The translations under genes were made by a program, and so were the position numbers. The notes beneath the pieces were generated by a model. The model did not search any database. It saw nothing but the letters and a program-made list of their open reading frames with translations, and was not told the DNA's origin. 64,000 bases of DNA from Tretioscincus oriximinensis (lineage: Eukaryota > Chordata > Lepidosauria > Squamata > Gymnophthalmidae), in contig JAJVDF010000509.1 of the NCBI GenBank assembly GCA_022410635.1, forward strand, positions 891,995 through 955,994, read 5' to 3'. Shown here piece by piece: positions 45,505 to 57,322 of this stretch; the first letter of the stretch is position 1, and every line of letters begins with the position of its first letter.

Positions 45505-48500
45505 AATACATAAATAAAGAATATTGGCAGACAATCAAATAATTATAAGCTTTGTATCTACCTAGGCAGCTGGTAAATGTGCAAATAACTTCTGTGAATG
45601 GATCTAATACATGTCTCCATATATAAAGCAAGATTACTAAATGGAATGAAGATGTTGTATTGTCTTAGAAAAGCTTTCAGATTCACGGAAGAAGTTGAGT
45701 CCCAGCATTAACTACCTCTATGAAAGTATTTAAGACAGTGCAGCTAGGCAGCACTGCTTGTGATAATGGTCTAAATAACTGATAGTTTGAGAAACAACAG
45801 CTTAGTTACAACAATAAAAAGAATGTGCAACGTAAATTTAATAAAGAGATAAAATGCAAACTCATTAAATTACTAAGATAAATGTCAAATAAGCTGAATA
45901 AACGGGAATGACTTAACAGGGGGTGTCTACATCTTGGCTTCAACTCTGGTTTAACCTGAATTGCAATTAATTTGAGTACATCGGTGTTCATGAAAGTTTG
46001 AAATCTTGTAACACCTTGGAATTCAGTGCAAGTTTTGAAAGCTTTGAATTCATATGTAAATTCCATTCAGATCTACTAGTAAACTGGGCTAGAATAACAT
46101 GTTTGGCCCTTAGTCTGATTTTATGGGTGTGGAGTGACAATTCAGAGGAAGAGAGGACTTCTTCATCCAACCACAACGGGCAGTCTCTTTTTTAAGAGCA
46201 TATGCAGAAAGACCAATAGCTATGATAGGTAACTGCTTATAAAACACAGATGCTATAATTAATTATCAAAACAGCCATGTCATTTTTTAGTTTACTGATT
46301 TATGCATGTAATTATGCTTGATTAAACATTCCCGATGCTCATCATCTCTTTTTGTTTTATTATTTTGTGCAGCCTGTTGTCCAATCATTTTTATTGTGTT
46401 GGAAATTGANTTATTGTCTTCTTCATATAAATCATCCATCCTTTACCCTTTCTTTTTATGCCAAAAACCTAAATGTAACATATTGCAAGTAAATGTTATG
46501 TTGGCCTCATGAATGGAAAAAAAAAATAATGAAATTGTCTCCATAAGGATTTGCAATTTTCTTAGGATTTCTGTTATCATCTACCCTGTGAAATCATAGA
46601 AACAACAAATAAAATGCTTAGCCNAACAAGTATCTTCACAAAATTGCTCTGCAATGCTGAAAATTTCATAAAAGTTACTCGTTACCTTTACCTTCCAGAA
46701 AAAAAATCCAAAATAATTCAACTTGTGTGAATTTAATACAAATAGATGTGAACTACATTGTAAGTATCCCTACAAGTTTAATCTTTTTTATTGCATAAAA
46801 CAATACTTAAATATACACCTGACAATAAAATAAATAAGCAATTATAGATTTTCATTTCTTTTTTTAAACCAGTTGTATAAATAAACCAGGACAGAGGTAC
46901 ATAGATGGACGATAAATTAATTAACCTGTCAACAAATTAATGCAGGCAATACTAATTTTTAATCAAAATTCTAATTATTAAAAAAATGAACAAGCTTGCG
47001 ATCATCATATATAAAGCTGAGTTCCCAATCATACTTCCAACCCTGGAATAGAAGCCCCACTTCCAAAATGGCTGCACCCATCCACCTCCAAAATGGTGGT
47101 GTCCAAGGGAGCCGCCAAAAGGAGCAATGCACTGGCACACATGCACTGCTCATGGGCATCAACACTCTGGAGCCAGAATTTCTGTCCCACAGCTTGAAGG
47201 ACCATTGCGATCTTGCTCTTTAGTCCAGCTAGTCCCATGTTGGCATGAACCACTGGCCAACATGGGACCAAGCTATTTTCCAGCGCGTACAGAGGACAAG
47301 GGAAGAGAAGGAGGGAAGAAGCAGCAAGGAGGAGGGGAGGTATGGTAAGAGAGGGAGAGAAGCAGCAGGAAGGTTGGAGGGAGGGAAGGAGGAAGGTAAA
47401 AGCTAGAGATCCCATTCAATTGCCTCTGAATGTCCTCATCGACTAGTAAACATAAAACCAAAGTTAAAACCATCCAAACAGTTGGTTTTCTTAAAATTAT
47501 TCAAAACTTGGTAAGATGTAAAGACAAATGCTAATTTATGCAAGAAATACCTAGGGCCCTTTTGCATTTACTATGCTAAGTCTATATTAATATCCACGTT
47601 TAAAATTTGCTTGATCTAAAGTCGCTATAGCAGCATGCATCGTCATTAAGCTGGTTGGGCAGTACTTTAACCATGATAATGGGTGCTACATAGCCAATGT
47701 GATGCATGTCCCTTGCAACCACGCTCATGCTCACTCAGATCCAACCTACAGATAAATGCACCACTGCTTAATACAGAAAAGGCAGCACTGATATGGATCA
47801 CTTACTATATCAAATGCCTTGGTGCGGTCAACAAACATTACATACAGTGCTTGAAGCTTCCTGAGTAGGTATGGATACAGTACTGATTGATGTAATGCTG
47901 CATTTGAGGGCTCTTAGTACAGATTTGATCCTGATTACCATTAATCTTATGAAGACAATGTGGATTACTAAATTTATTAAACTGGTTTACTAAGCATGTG
48001 CATAAAAGATTTGAGCTGGCCTACCATGTGTGCCTTCATCATATTGCCCATCGACTCTCTACCTTTCATGATCTGGTTTCCCCTCTCCATGCCCTGAAAA
48101 GAGCATCTCATGAGTGGCAGAGTGAGCCACACATGTTGAAATGTGGCCAGACCCGTAATATTTAGTGTTTGTTTAGATATTAGCATATAGATACCAGTAA
48201 GCTGCTATTTATGTATGCCAGATGCGGTCACAATGTAGATTCCCTGCCTAAGAACTCCAGCAACATCTACAACAGGAATATATTGGTGTCATGGAGGAGG
48301 CAGACCCAAAACCTTTATGGAGAAATATGGAAGTTCTAATGACTGGTGTGCTCCTGGTAAACTGACAAATAATGTTCTCTTTCCTGAAATTAATCATCTC
48401 AGGCCAAACAGAATCTGTTTCTGGTAACTGATGTTATAGCTGTTACTGCACAACAACTTTCAGTAAGCAAGAAACAAATTGCTTTTATTTTTATTTTTGA

Positions 48501-49230
48501 ATATGCAATAGCAAAAATAAGAAAGCCAGAGCTCTTTGGTTGCATTAATTTTCAAGAATTTATCTTTCAAATTTAAGAAAAACGTATTATCTTGAGTGTC
48601 CTCTATCTAATAGGGTCATCGTACACAAGCTGAAAACCGAATTGAATTTATTATGGTCAGAGTTATCATGAAAAAGGAAAGCGTTAAATTAAATACAACA
48701 GAAGAATTGTTTACATTAATGATAACTTTTTAAAAAATAACAATATTACCATAAGAATAAATTGAATGGTGAATTGTAAAGGCAATTTGGCAGAATCACA
48801 CATAGATCTTTTTACCAGGAACATTTTAATCTGCACTTTAGTATGCAGTGACCCACAATAGAATACTGAAAGTATTTTTCAAGCACAAACAGGAAAAGAT
48901 TATTTATTGGGAACAAAAGATAATAGGNAATAAAAAAGCAAGCCAGTGAAAACCAAGCAGCAGTGATAATATGCAATATATAATGATTGCAGGAGACAAA
49001 AAGAAAATCAAGATGTAATATGAAACAGAATATATGTAATAAAATATTACGAGGCCCATTGCAGTAGAATATTACACAGTAAAACTATTAGATTAGGCAC
49101 AAATCAGACAATCGGGACTCGGGCAATCATTAGAGGGCAACATAGAATCCTTGAAGGAGAAAGTATTAGTATGCTAAATAGTCATGAAAATATATATGTA
49201 TTTGCAAGGTAAAGGCCATGGTCAGACACA
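45505..49230. other. No recognised gene
   Basis: AT-rich. A purine-rich stretch at 47280-47400 creates spurious frames (for example 128 codons antisense at 47029-47415). Nothing else recognised. Confidence 0.5.
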
Positions 49231-49318
49231 TACTTTTATTCCATCTTCTGTCCTGAAGAGGAAATTATTTTTCCTAGTTTAGTCCAGTTGTTCAGAAGTA
49301 GAGTTAGATTAAACGTAC
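49231..49318. repeat. Compact palindromic MITE-like repeat
   Basis: CTTTTATTCCATCTTCTGTC with CTGAAGAGG on the left and TAGTTTAGTCCAGTTGTTCA...GATTAAACG on the right form diverged inverted ends, as at 14589-14697. Confidence 0.5.
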
Positions 49319-49453
49319 GTCCCTGCCTCTGGCAAAAGCCACAGGCTTTCATCTCCCTAAACTTTCACCTTTCATCTTTGTCTCTGTGAGCTAAATACTG
49401 AGACAGACGCTGATTAGAAGCACCAAAGCAAAGTAGAAATTATTTAGTTCTCC

Positions 49454-49640
49454 AAGGTCTTGTCCTCACTGAGTCTTATTCTGGGTTATATCTCGGTACA
49501 GAGCTTGGTCATCCACATGCCAGTGTAGGCTATGGCAGGCCCCATTCGGGNCCTGCCATAGCCTACACTAGCATGTAGATGGCACAGTTCTATTCTGATA
49601 TATAGCCAAGAAGAAGGCTCAGTGGGGACAGGACATAGAG
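49454..49640. repeat. 187-bp foldback with about 90-bp arms
   Basis: The left arm (AGGTCTTGTCCTCACTGAG to GTGTAGGCTATGGCAGG) is inverted to the right of a loop of about 12 bases at 49540-49551 (CCTGCCATAGCCTACAC to CTCAGTGGGGACAGGACAT). The inner 30 bp of each arm are almost identical and the outer parts are diverged. There is no coding frame. Confidence 0.8.
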
Positions 49641-51551
49641 GGTGGGTAATGGTAGTTCAGTCTATAGTAATTTATTGTTAATTGATAACTGATTCTTGTA
49701 GGTTTTTATTGTTTAAATTGCTAAATATTTCATTGTATCTTTTCAATTTGAACTAATTTTAATCTTTCTTATAAATCTTTCAAATAATGCCATGCCATAC
49801 CTAAGCCATACATTTACTAAAGGACCAGTCACATCTGTCAAAAGCATGTGCTGTGAATGGGGTTTGATTGCAACTCAGTTGTTAATAAGATAAAATCTCC
49901 TGCTTCTTNACTTCCACAGAATACTGTTACTCTTCTGAAGCCCTAATCACACACCAATAGTTAGAATGTGTAATTTGGAATGGTTGCATATCTTTTAGCT
50001 ATGCACATTCTCAATCTGATTTGATTTGATCTTCTTGGATCACATTTCTTTATTTCATGACCATACTGAGGAAAATCCAGAACAATAGTTCTTTAGTCCA
50101 TAGAAAAGCTGGAATTTGGATGTTGGAAGTAGCCTGTCANATCTGACATACTGAACGTATACTAAAGAAGGTTTAAAATCAGATGTGTGATGAGATCCTG
50201 TCATGTACTTTGAGTTAAGAGGATTACATTCACTGAATTGCTTAATACAATTACAATATTCATCTGTTTGTTGATAACAGGATTAGTTTCATAGCTCGCG
50301 AAAGCTTCTTAGACTGCATTCAGAAGCAGTTTTTACAAACTATCTCTGAGGTGACTTACAAGAAAGAAAATGAAGTTGACTCATTCCCTGACTAGTCTGC
50401 TCCTAGACATTCTAGTCTGGAAAAGGCGAGTTACAGATGGGATGAATATACAACATGCTACCATTCCTAAGGTACTTTTGAGATACTTTTTTCTTGCGAG
50501 TCAAAATGGTCTTGTTCACTGAGGCCCCTTCTGCATTCCTTAATATATCAGANTAGTGTGTCCCATGACAGGGTCTATCACCCTTCAGTTGGACCATCCA
50601 ATTGGACCATCCAATTGTGAATGACACCATCCTGCTCCAGTGGCAATTCATCCAGGTTGTTTGTGCTNGTCCTGAGTTGACAAACAGAGGAATGCAAAAA
50701 GCACATAAAATTAAGTTCCAATTTTGAAGTCCAGATGGTCAATCCTTCGATTTATTAGAAGTTCAAGATTTTACAAAAACTAAATTACATTACTACATTC
50801 TGCAGCATACAACATTAATCTGCACTTTTAGCTTATCGTATGCGAACTGTCAGAAACCAAAATAGATGAGAACTATAGTAAATTGTGTTTAATTACAGGG
50901 TTTTTTTGGGGGGAAATCAAGATTAAATCAAGGAAAAAGTAACATCTGGCAATAAATAAGGATGACTTCATATGAACAGGAGGGACAATAATTTAATAAG
51001 GATGATATTGTATGAGTATTGCCAAAATGTAAGGCCTTCTAAATAACCTCAGTTTTTAGAACAATCAAGGGCAAAATGGAGGCTTAAAGAAAATAAATTC
51101 GGGTGGTCCTTAGAAACTGACACAAAAAATACGTGCAGAATGCAGTAATAAACTCCAGTTCCAACAGTTTAACAAATGTTTAAAAAAGGATCCTTTTTTC
51201 TTCTGGAAGTTTTTGTTGGTAAGAATTTTTCCCAGACTCACTCTGAGGAGAATAATTCTATATCATTATTTGATAAACACCAATTATGCTGCTATTGTAC
51301 TTTAAGCAAGTTATTAACTAATGTTAAGGCATATTTGTATACCCCGTGAAAGCAGTGAAATAAATGATACCCACCTTTAACAAATTTATAGCAGAATACC
51401 ATATATTGAGGGCTTGGGTACTGTGTTTTAACTTATATCAAAACTTTGGGATTTCTACCGGATCATTTACAGCAATAGATCTTTGCCCTCAAAACAGACT
51501 CTCATTTCAAGTTTTGAAAAACCTGNTCACCATGCCAGCACAAAATCATGC
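49641..51551. other. No recognised gene
   Basis: AT-rich. At 50590-50615 a 12-base TTGGACCATCCA is repeated in tandem. Nothing else recognised. Confidence 0.5.
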
Positions 51552-51748
51552 ATTCATGCATAAGCTGACCAGATTACCCCTTTTGGGGGGGTTGAAAACT
51601 TGGTTTTGGGGTGCCTCTGGGGTTTTGCTGAGGGAAAAGTAAAAAAATAAAAAAAATTCAAAAAAATTCAAAAAAACTGGGAGGCACCCCAAAATCGGGT
51701 TTTCACCACCACCCCAAAAGGGGTCATCTGGTCAGCCTATTCATGCAT
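51552..51748. mobile_element. Foldback MITE with 10-bp duplication
   Basis: ATTCATGCAT occurs at 51552-51561 and 51739-51748. Between them, ends of about 55 bp are inverted repeats (GCTGACCAGATTACCCCTTT against AAAGGGGTCATCTGGTCAGC), with an A-rich centre. There is no coding capacity. A 10-bp duplication fits Mutator-like elements better than hAT, but the termini are not diagnostic. Confidence 0.75.
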
Positions 51749-51985
51749 GAGTTGTCATGTTTTTCAATAACCACATATATACACTGGCCAGCCAAGATGG
51801 AGATATGCTGCACATAGTGCTACACTGGATAAGTGCAACAAATATTGCTTTTTCCCATTTTAAAAAACAACATGATATACTTTTTCTTCACAATTTCCCT
51901 ACACTAGGATGACCTGGTTGCTCCTAAAGCCATCCTATTGTAAGGAAAACATGAAGAAAACAACATATGGGTTCATCCTGATACC
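51749..51985. other. No recognised gene
   Basis: Short unassigned spacer. Confidence 0.5.
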
Positions 51986-52240
51986 ACAAGAACGTAAGAG
52001 GAGCCCTGCTGAATGGGGCCAGAGGCNAGCTACCATTCTGTCTCACATAGTGGCCCAGTCTGAAGCAAAAACAGGCAAAATCTTCANCTGTTCTCNACTT
52101 TCTACAAATGGTATTTCAGGAATACTTCCTGTTGCTCCAATCCAGAGGCAGTATCAAGAGATCCATCCTAGTACTTATTTATACCCTTGTATTCCATAAA
52201 GNTGTTCAAACAGCTATCCAGGCCTTTAACATCAAGGCAA
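51986..52240 (-). mobile_element. CR1-like LINE 3' end, antisense
   Basis: AAGAACGTAAGAGGAGCCCT, then AGTGGCCCAGTCTGAAGC and AAATGGTATTTCAGGAATAC, follow the family order, with a damaged CCATCTAGTCCAGCA block and several N bases. Confidence 0.65.
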
Positions 52241-53029
52241 TACATGCACTGAGGAACAAGGGATCATCACTGCAAAAGCAAGCTGCAAAGACCCAAGTTT
52301 AAATGTCCAAGGAAACCCGATAGTTTTAAACTTTAAATGTTTCTAGATAAATGTTTCAGAGACAAGAAGATCCTAAAAATCAGAAAATAATTCATTTCAG
52401 TAAAGCTCTTAAAAAATCAAGTAAATTGCCTGGAGAGACTGTAGCACTTCCTTACCTGAATGCATTCAGACACAAGCTATATTTCTGTTGCTGGGATTGT
52501 TTTGGATTCTGTTTTGTTTTTTAATTGCATGTTGCAAAAGATTGAATTCAGTGACCTCATAGGATGTTTTGAACTCTCTGAGTCTATAACTTTGGGGCTT
52601 GTAACCACACTCAGTTTATTCCCTTAGGTTTATGCTCTATGGACTTATTCAAAACATAACACCTGNAAACACGTGGAAGTTCTGCTCCATAAAAACACTT
52701 TGGCTGCGTTCACATGCTGCAATTTTAAAAAGCACCTCTAAGGAGCCCACAGATGGCTTAGAGATAGTTCACAAGTGAGGTCATCGATATCCCAGTCTGC
52801 ATCTCCCCCTCTCATGAATCCCGAAGGCCAGAAAAGATGGATTAGAAATTAAATGAGCATATTAAGTGCTACATGCCATCACCTCTAGAGTACTTCAGTA
52901 TTTTTTTCATGATGTAAGATTTTGATTCTTCTTCCATGATTTTTAATCAAGTATATTGTACTGTGAATATATTAGGATTCTAGATCCTCATGGTCATTCA
53001 GCTATAATATTGTTGAATATTGATTACTT
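52241..53029. other. Unassigned; one solitary MITE end
   Basis: GGCTGCGTTCACATGCTGCA near 52703 resembles the terminal repeat of the MITE at 62620-63045, but no partner end is visible. Confidence 0.4.
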
Positions 53030-53790
53030 AGGGTGTGTTCATATGACTATTTTGTGCCTCAGTTATAGCGACATTATGAAGGTTGAGTCACATGTGTTAA
53101 GAGTGAATCAGTCCCCATCCACATGGAGCCTAGGCTGGACAGGAAAAAGAAATGGCTGCGTTCTGCCTAGGCTCCGTGTGGATGAGGCCAGCAGCCCTCT
53201 GTCTTCTCTTGGAGGGTTCCTGCCTGGAGATCAGGTCTGAGAAACGAAGGGGAACATGGACAAACATCCTGTCAACCTCCTCACCTCCTCCTCAGCAGCC
53301 CCCCAAAGCAGGAAACCTCAAAAAAACCCACAGAGGGCTGGCTGGCCCCATCCATACAGAGCTTAGGCTGGACAGGAAAAAGCAAATGGCTGCGTTCTGT
53401 CTAGGCTTCGTATGAGATTGACAGGACATCTGTTCATGTTCCCCTTCCTTTCTCAGATCTCCAGGCAGGAACACTCCAAATGAAGATGGAGGGCTGGCTG
53501 GACAGGAAAAGGCTTCTCGTGACACATAGCCGGCTCTGCTGTGTTGCTTCGGCTGTGCCCTCCTTCCAGCCAGCCCTCCGACCGGCTCTGTTGGGCTGGC
53601 TTGAAGGAGGGCACAACCGAAGCAATGCGGCAGAGCCGGCTGTGTGTCACGAGAATTCAATTATACGTGTGAACAGGACACGCCATTGTATATTCCGGAA
53701 TATAGCTTTGTGGTGTGAAGGGATAGGCATTTGCTATATTCCGGAACATACATTTATTCCGGTTTTTAGCTCACTGTGTGAACGCACCCT
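53030..53790. mobile_element. 761-bp foldback DNA element
   Basis: The outer ends AGGGTGTGTTCAT (53030) and GTGTGAACGCACCCT (to 53790) are inverted. Inside lie several nested inverted segments: GGAGCCTAGGC/GCCTAGGCTCC (53120-53180), AAGGGGAACATG/CATGTTCCCCTT (about 53247 and 53435) and a 138-bp palindrome (53516-53653). The right part shares TATATTCCGGAA and GGTTTTTAG...TCA with the MITE at 62620. No transposase is present. Frames across it are by-products of GC-rich arms. Confidence 0.7.
53516..53653. repeat. 138-bp palindrome within the foldback element
   Basis: CTCGTGACACATAGCCGGCT with GTTGCTTCGGCTGTGCCCTC on the left is mirrored by GAGGGCACAACCGAAGCAAT with AGCCGGCTGTGTGTCACGAG on the right. 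The arms are about 60 bp with few mismatches. It would fold into a stable stem in RNA or single-stranded DNA. Confidence 0.85.
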
Positions 53791-54068
53791 TGGTATAATT
53801 TGGTTTAATGAATGACTTGCATGGTTTTAAATGAAATCATATTGAGGAGTTTCCATTCCGACTTTTAAGTGCTTACANAGCTTTATTTAACTTCTAAAAT
53901 TCAAGAACAATGAAATGAACTATGAGAAAATGAATTTGAGGTGAATTTATTCAATAGGCCAAATGTCCTAATACACCAAAGGTAAGAAGATATCATCTAT
54001 TTCCAACATATGCCCATTCACTACGTATTAAAAATGACATAGGTGCTGAACAAGGAGAGGGGGGATTC
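53791..54068. other. No recognised gene
   Basis: Short unassigned spacer. Confidence 0.5.
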
Positions 54069-54290
54069 CTGGTTTAGTGCAGTTCTTCAGGACTGAAGAT
54101 GGATTAAAAGTATGTATTGTAATAGCACCATATAAGTCGACACTGAATTCTTTTATTAGAATGAAGTTTGGTTAAAGAAATTAATTCATCAGCTGTGACA
54201 CAAGAATTTTGGAAGAATACAACAGCCATGTTCATGGACAAACTTTTAAATCATCTTCAGTCCTGAAGAACTGAACTAAACCAGTGCATC
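54069..54290. repeat. Inverted pair of the TCTTCAG/CTGAAGA repeat
   Basis: CTGGTTTAGTGCAGTTCTTC with AGGACTGAAGATGGATTAAA (54069-54111) is mirrored by TTTAAATCATCTTCAGTCCT with GAAGAACTGAACTAAACCAG (54246-54287). The arms are about 42 bp. Relative to the copies at 7.8, 14.59 and 49.23 kb, the ends point the opposite way, so this may be two elements or an inside-out arrangement. Confidence 0.65.
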
Positions 54291-54528
54291 ACTTTTAAGA
54301 AGTCAATTTCAGAGAAATAGCCATGTTAGTCTAGTAGAAAGTCCAGCAAAGGAGCTAGTAGCACTTTGAGACAAACTTGAGAAAAGTGGGTGCCATAAGC
54401 TTTCATAGACATGTCTACTTCTTCAGATGCATCTGAAGAAGTAGACGTGTCTACGAAAGCTTATGCCACCCACTTTTCTCAAGTTAGTCCCGAAGTGCTA
54501 CTAGCTCCTTTGCTGGACTTTTAAGAAG
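54291..54528. mobile_element. PLE inverted pair (copy C) with 12-bp duplication
   Basis: ACTTTTAAGAAG flanks at 54291-54302 and 54517-54528. The insert has an antisense terminal block (54305-54426) joined at CAGATGCATCTG to a sense block (54430-54516). Both halves carry the hammerhead-like motif: the antisense core spans 54401-54426 and the sense core spans 54433-54458. The insert is therefore a palindrome of about 210 bp made only of PLE termini. Confidence 0.85.
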
Positions 54529-55263
54529 GTTTTACTTAATCTTGCTGATTAAAATCAAAGAGGATTTTTATGATTTATCTCTTTCAAAACTGAGCTTGTC
54601 ATTCCCAAATCAGCCACCTAGTTCCTTTCTAAAGAGTTTAATGGAGAGGTAGATAAGATTATTTATATATCCAAACCTTTTAAATGACGTGCTGGTTTGT
54701 GCAATATATTTTCAAAAAGTCACAGTTTTTGCTGAGCTACTGGTTTGAATAAGGACATTTGTTAAACATTACTCATTTGAGCCAATGTTTGTCTAAGGGA
54801 TAAAATATGTATTAAAACCTGTTTCACTGGATTATTTTAATAAAATCAGTGCTTAAATGCATGTGTCTGTCTTTAATCTATCACAGACCATTTGCTTAAT
54901 TTGAGTTACTAACTGGACTGCTTTAAGGCCCTGTTTGCACATGTCTCAGTAATACATTCTAGGGATCTGTTACAGCACATATCATAGTGGGTTATAACAG
55001 ATCCTTCAACGCATTCTAGGGATTTGTTACAACCTCTAACTGGGACTCTTTTTAACATATAATAACTGACTTACTCTAAAGGCCTGAAAGTATACCCCCT
55101 AATTAGCTATATCCCAAACACCATCTATTATGTTTCTTTGCAAGGTGGTCTTGGCAAACCTAGATTATAGGTGTTCAAAAATACTCCATCTTCCTCATGG
55201 GGTCCAGCCACATGATTCCCTACTTTTTCCCTAGCGCAATGTTCCTCTTCTTTCCTCTTCATG
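54529..55263. other. Unassigned; small hairpin
   Basis: AGGGATCTGTTACAGCAC and GGGTTATAACAGATCCT form a hairpin at about 54960-55005, with a partial direct copy (CATTCTAGGGATTTGTTAC) after it. No gene is seen. Confidence 0.5.
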
Positions 55264-55385
55264 TCTTAATGGAGATTTTGCTAGCCTTCACTATGCATCC
55301 GGAGAAGATCTGCAATAGGAGAAGAACTGCCTATTGCAGATCTTTTCCATCTGCAAAGCAATGGCATCAAAACCTCCATGTTAAG
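55264..55385. repeat. 122-bp foldback hairpin
   Basis: The inner 15-16 bp are perfect (AAGATCTGCAATAGG against CCTATTGCAGATCTT, loop of about 10 bases near 55320-55330). Outer matches run to CTTAATGGAGATTTTG against AAAACCTCCATGTTAAG. A 130-codon frame crosses it but has no domain. Confidence 0.75.
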
Positions 55386-56895
55386 GCTCCTGAAGCCCTA
55401 TTGTCTGTCCNCACTCACAAGAGAAGACAAGAAGCACAGATGATGCCAGCCAACAGGTCTGCAGGATTGCAGCTGGGCAGGGGCATGCATGGATCAGTCT
55501 TCTTCTTCTCATCACTGCACACCAGTTCCCTGCATCTCCGAAGTGAAAATATGTCCCCTCTTTTTGCTAACGAAACCCGTGATCACTAGTAGACTGCAGA
55601 TTTCTCTCCCTTCCCCCCTCCATGTGGCTGCACCCTTAATCTCTTTAGTTAGGGTAATTGTTTATCATTAAACCACAGATGTACTACNGAAGGGGATAGT
55701 GAAAAGAAGATTACATTGTTATGAAGACACCATTTCAAATGGAAAGCCAAGTCATGCTCTTGTTGATGCTGCTGCTGTGCTATGGTTCTATTTGCAGGGT
55801 CATGTGAGATAGCATGGCATTCATTTTACCACAACAATGAATGCATTTGAACACTGAAAAAGTGGAAGAGAGCCAGTGATTGGTCAGCATAATCTGATAA
55901 TCAATCATAGTGACGGTGAGTTGTTTACAGACCAGATGTGGTGCAAGAGGGTAGAGCAATCTTGGTTACTAATAACTGCACTCTTCTGAGATCAAGTGCG
56001 CTAAATGTGCTTTATTGTAACAATTGAAATTTGTCTACTTCTTAACCTAAACCTCATAACATTTTATCCAGAATTCACAATGAATCATCAGTTTATGTGT
56101 TGCATACAGCTGGTCCTAAGGCATGCTAATAATGACTTTCTATCATATGTTCCAGACATGTCTATGCATCTATATGCTCTTGTCCAAAGCATTTCAAAGG
56201 CAGAAAGTCGTCTAACTGCCTGATCTTTCAGTTTCTTTTTAGTAAAGATAAGCTAACTGACCGCNTTACTCTATGTCTTTCAATTGCACCGCAAAGAACG
56301 ATTCCCTTTGTTGCAAAGGTATTTTGATATACAGTATATTGACCCTTGATAACTCAATAGATATAGTAGAGAAAATGCTGGGAGAAACTTCCTTGCATTA
56401 TTTTTTTCCAGATTTTAAACATATAAAGGATAAGGATTAGTCGGGAACCAATTTTTTAAGGATTTAAAGAGTCAAAAATAGATGTCCTGACTGGACATCC
56501 TTTGGTCAGAATCAGCCATTGCCACATAAAATCACCACAGAATCATTGCCACATAAAAAGCTGTAAAATAGAGAACTAAGTTTAGTGTGCTTCAGTTGCC
56601 ATAATTAAGTCGTCCTTATAACAGATGAGGAGCATTCTAGGACTTTAATGATGTTTATGAAATATTTCTGCATTAGCTTTGTTTATTCTCAAAGTAACTT
56701 TTAAGGTTTTGAAACAAAATAGTGACACTAAGAAGACTATAAAACAGAAAGACATACCACTTTGTTAGGATTCTCACATAATGGCTATGGAAGACTTTTT
56801 ACCAGGTGCAACTTCTAATGCCACGTGCAACTGGGAGAATAGTTTTTCACACCCATTAAAGGTGCATAGTTCCATTCCAGTTTTTATGTGTGAAC
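55386..56895. other. No recognised gene
   Basis: AT-rich, unassigned. Confidence 0.5.
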
Positions 56896-57105
56896 CCTTA
56901 TACCATGGCCCATCTAGTCCAGCAGTCTGTCCCCACAATGGCCAACCAGCTACACAAGAAAGCCCAATAACAGAACACAACCACAATCTCCTATTACCAG
57001 ATACAATCAAACTGCCACTGATACCCTGAACTCCAGAAATTGATCCAATTTATTCTTGAAACTATTAATGCTGGAGACCAATGGCCACATTCCATGTTGG
57101 TAATT
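56896..57105 (-). mobile_element. CR1-like LINE 3' end, antisense, diverged
   Basis: GGCCCATCTAGTCCAGCAGT and AATGGCCAACCAGCTACAC are the terminal block. ATACCCTGAACTCCAGAAAT and TTATTCTTGAAACTATTAAT match the upstream part of this 3' end. It is a different subfamily from the other copies. Confidence 0.6.
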
Positions 57106-57129
57106 CAAAAAGCTTAATTATAGCTGCAT

Positions 57130-57322
57130 CCAGTTTGGTGTAGTGGTTCCATGAAAGCCAGATGTGTGACCTTGGGCCAGTCACAGTTCTTTAGAATTCT
57201 CTCAGCTCCACATACTTTACAGGGTGTCTGTTGTGGAGAAAGCAACAGAAGCTATATGTGTTACCCTTTAGTTAGCTGCCCTGAGTGCTTCAGGTAAAGG
57301 GCAGGATATAATTCAGCTAAGA
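57130..57322 (+). mobile_element. SINE family 2 with internal deletion
   Basis: CAGTTTGGTGTAGTGGTT is followed directly by CCATGAAAGCCAGATGTGTG, so the box B part is missing. The body (GACCTTGGGCCAGTCACAG) and an L2-like tail (GCTGCCCTGAGTGCTTCAGG) are present. Confidence 0.75.
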
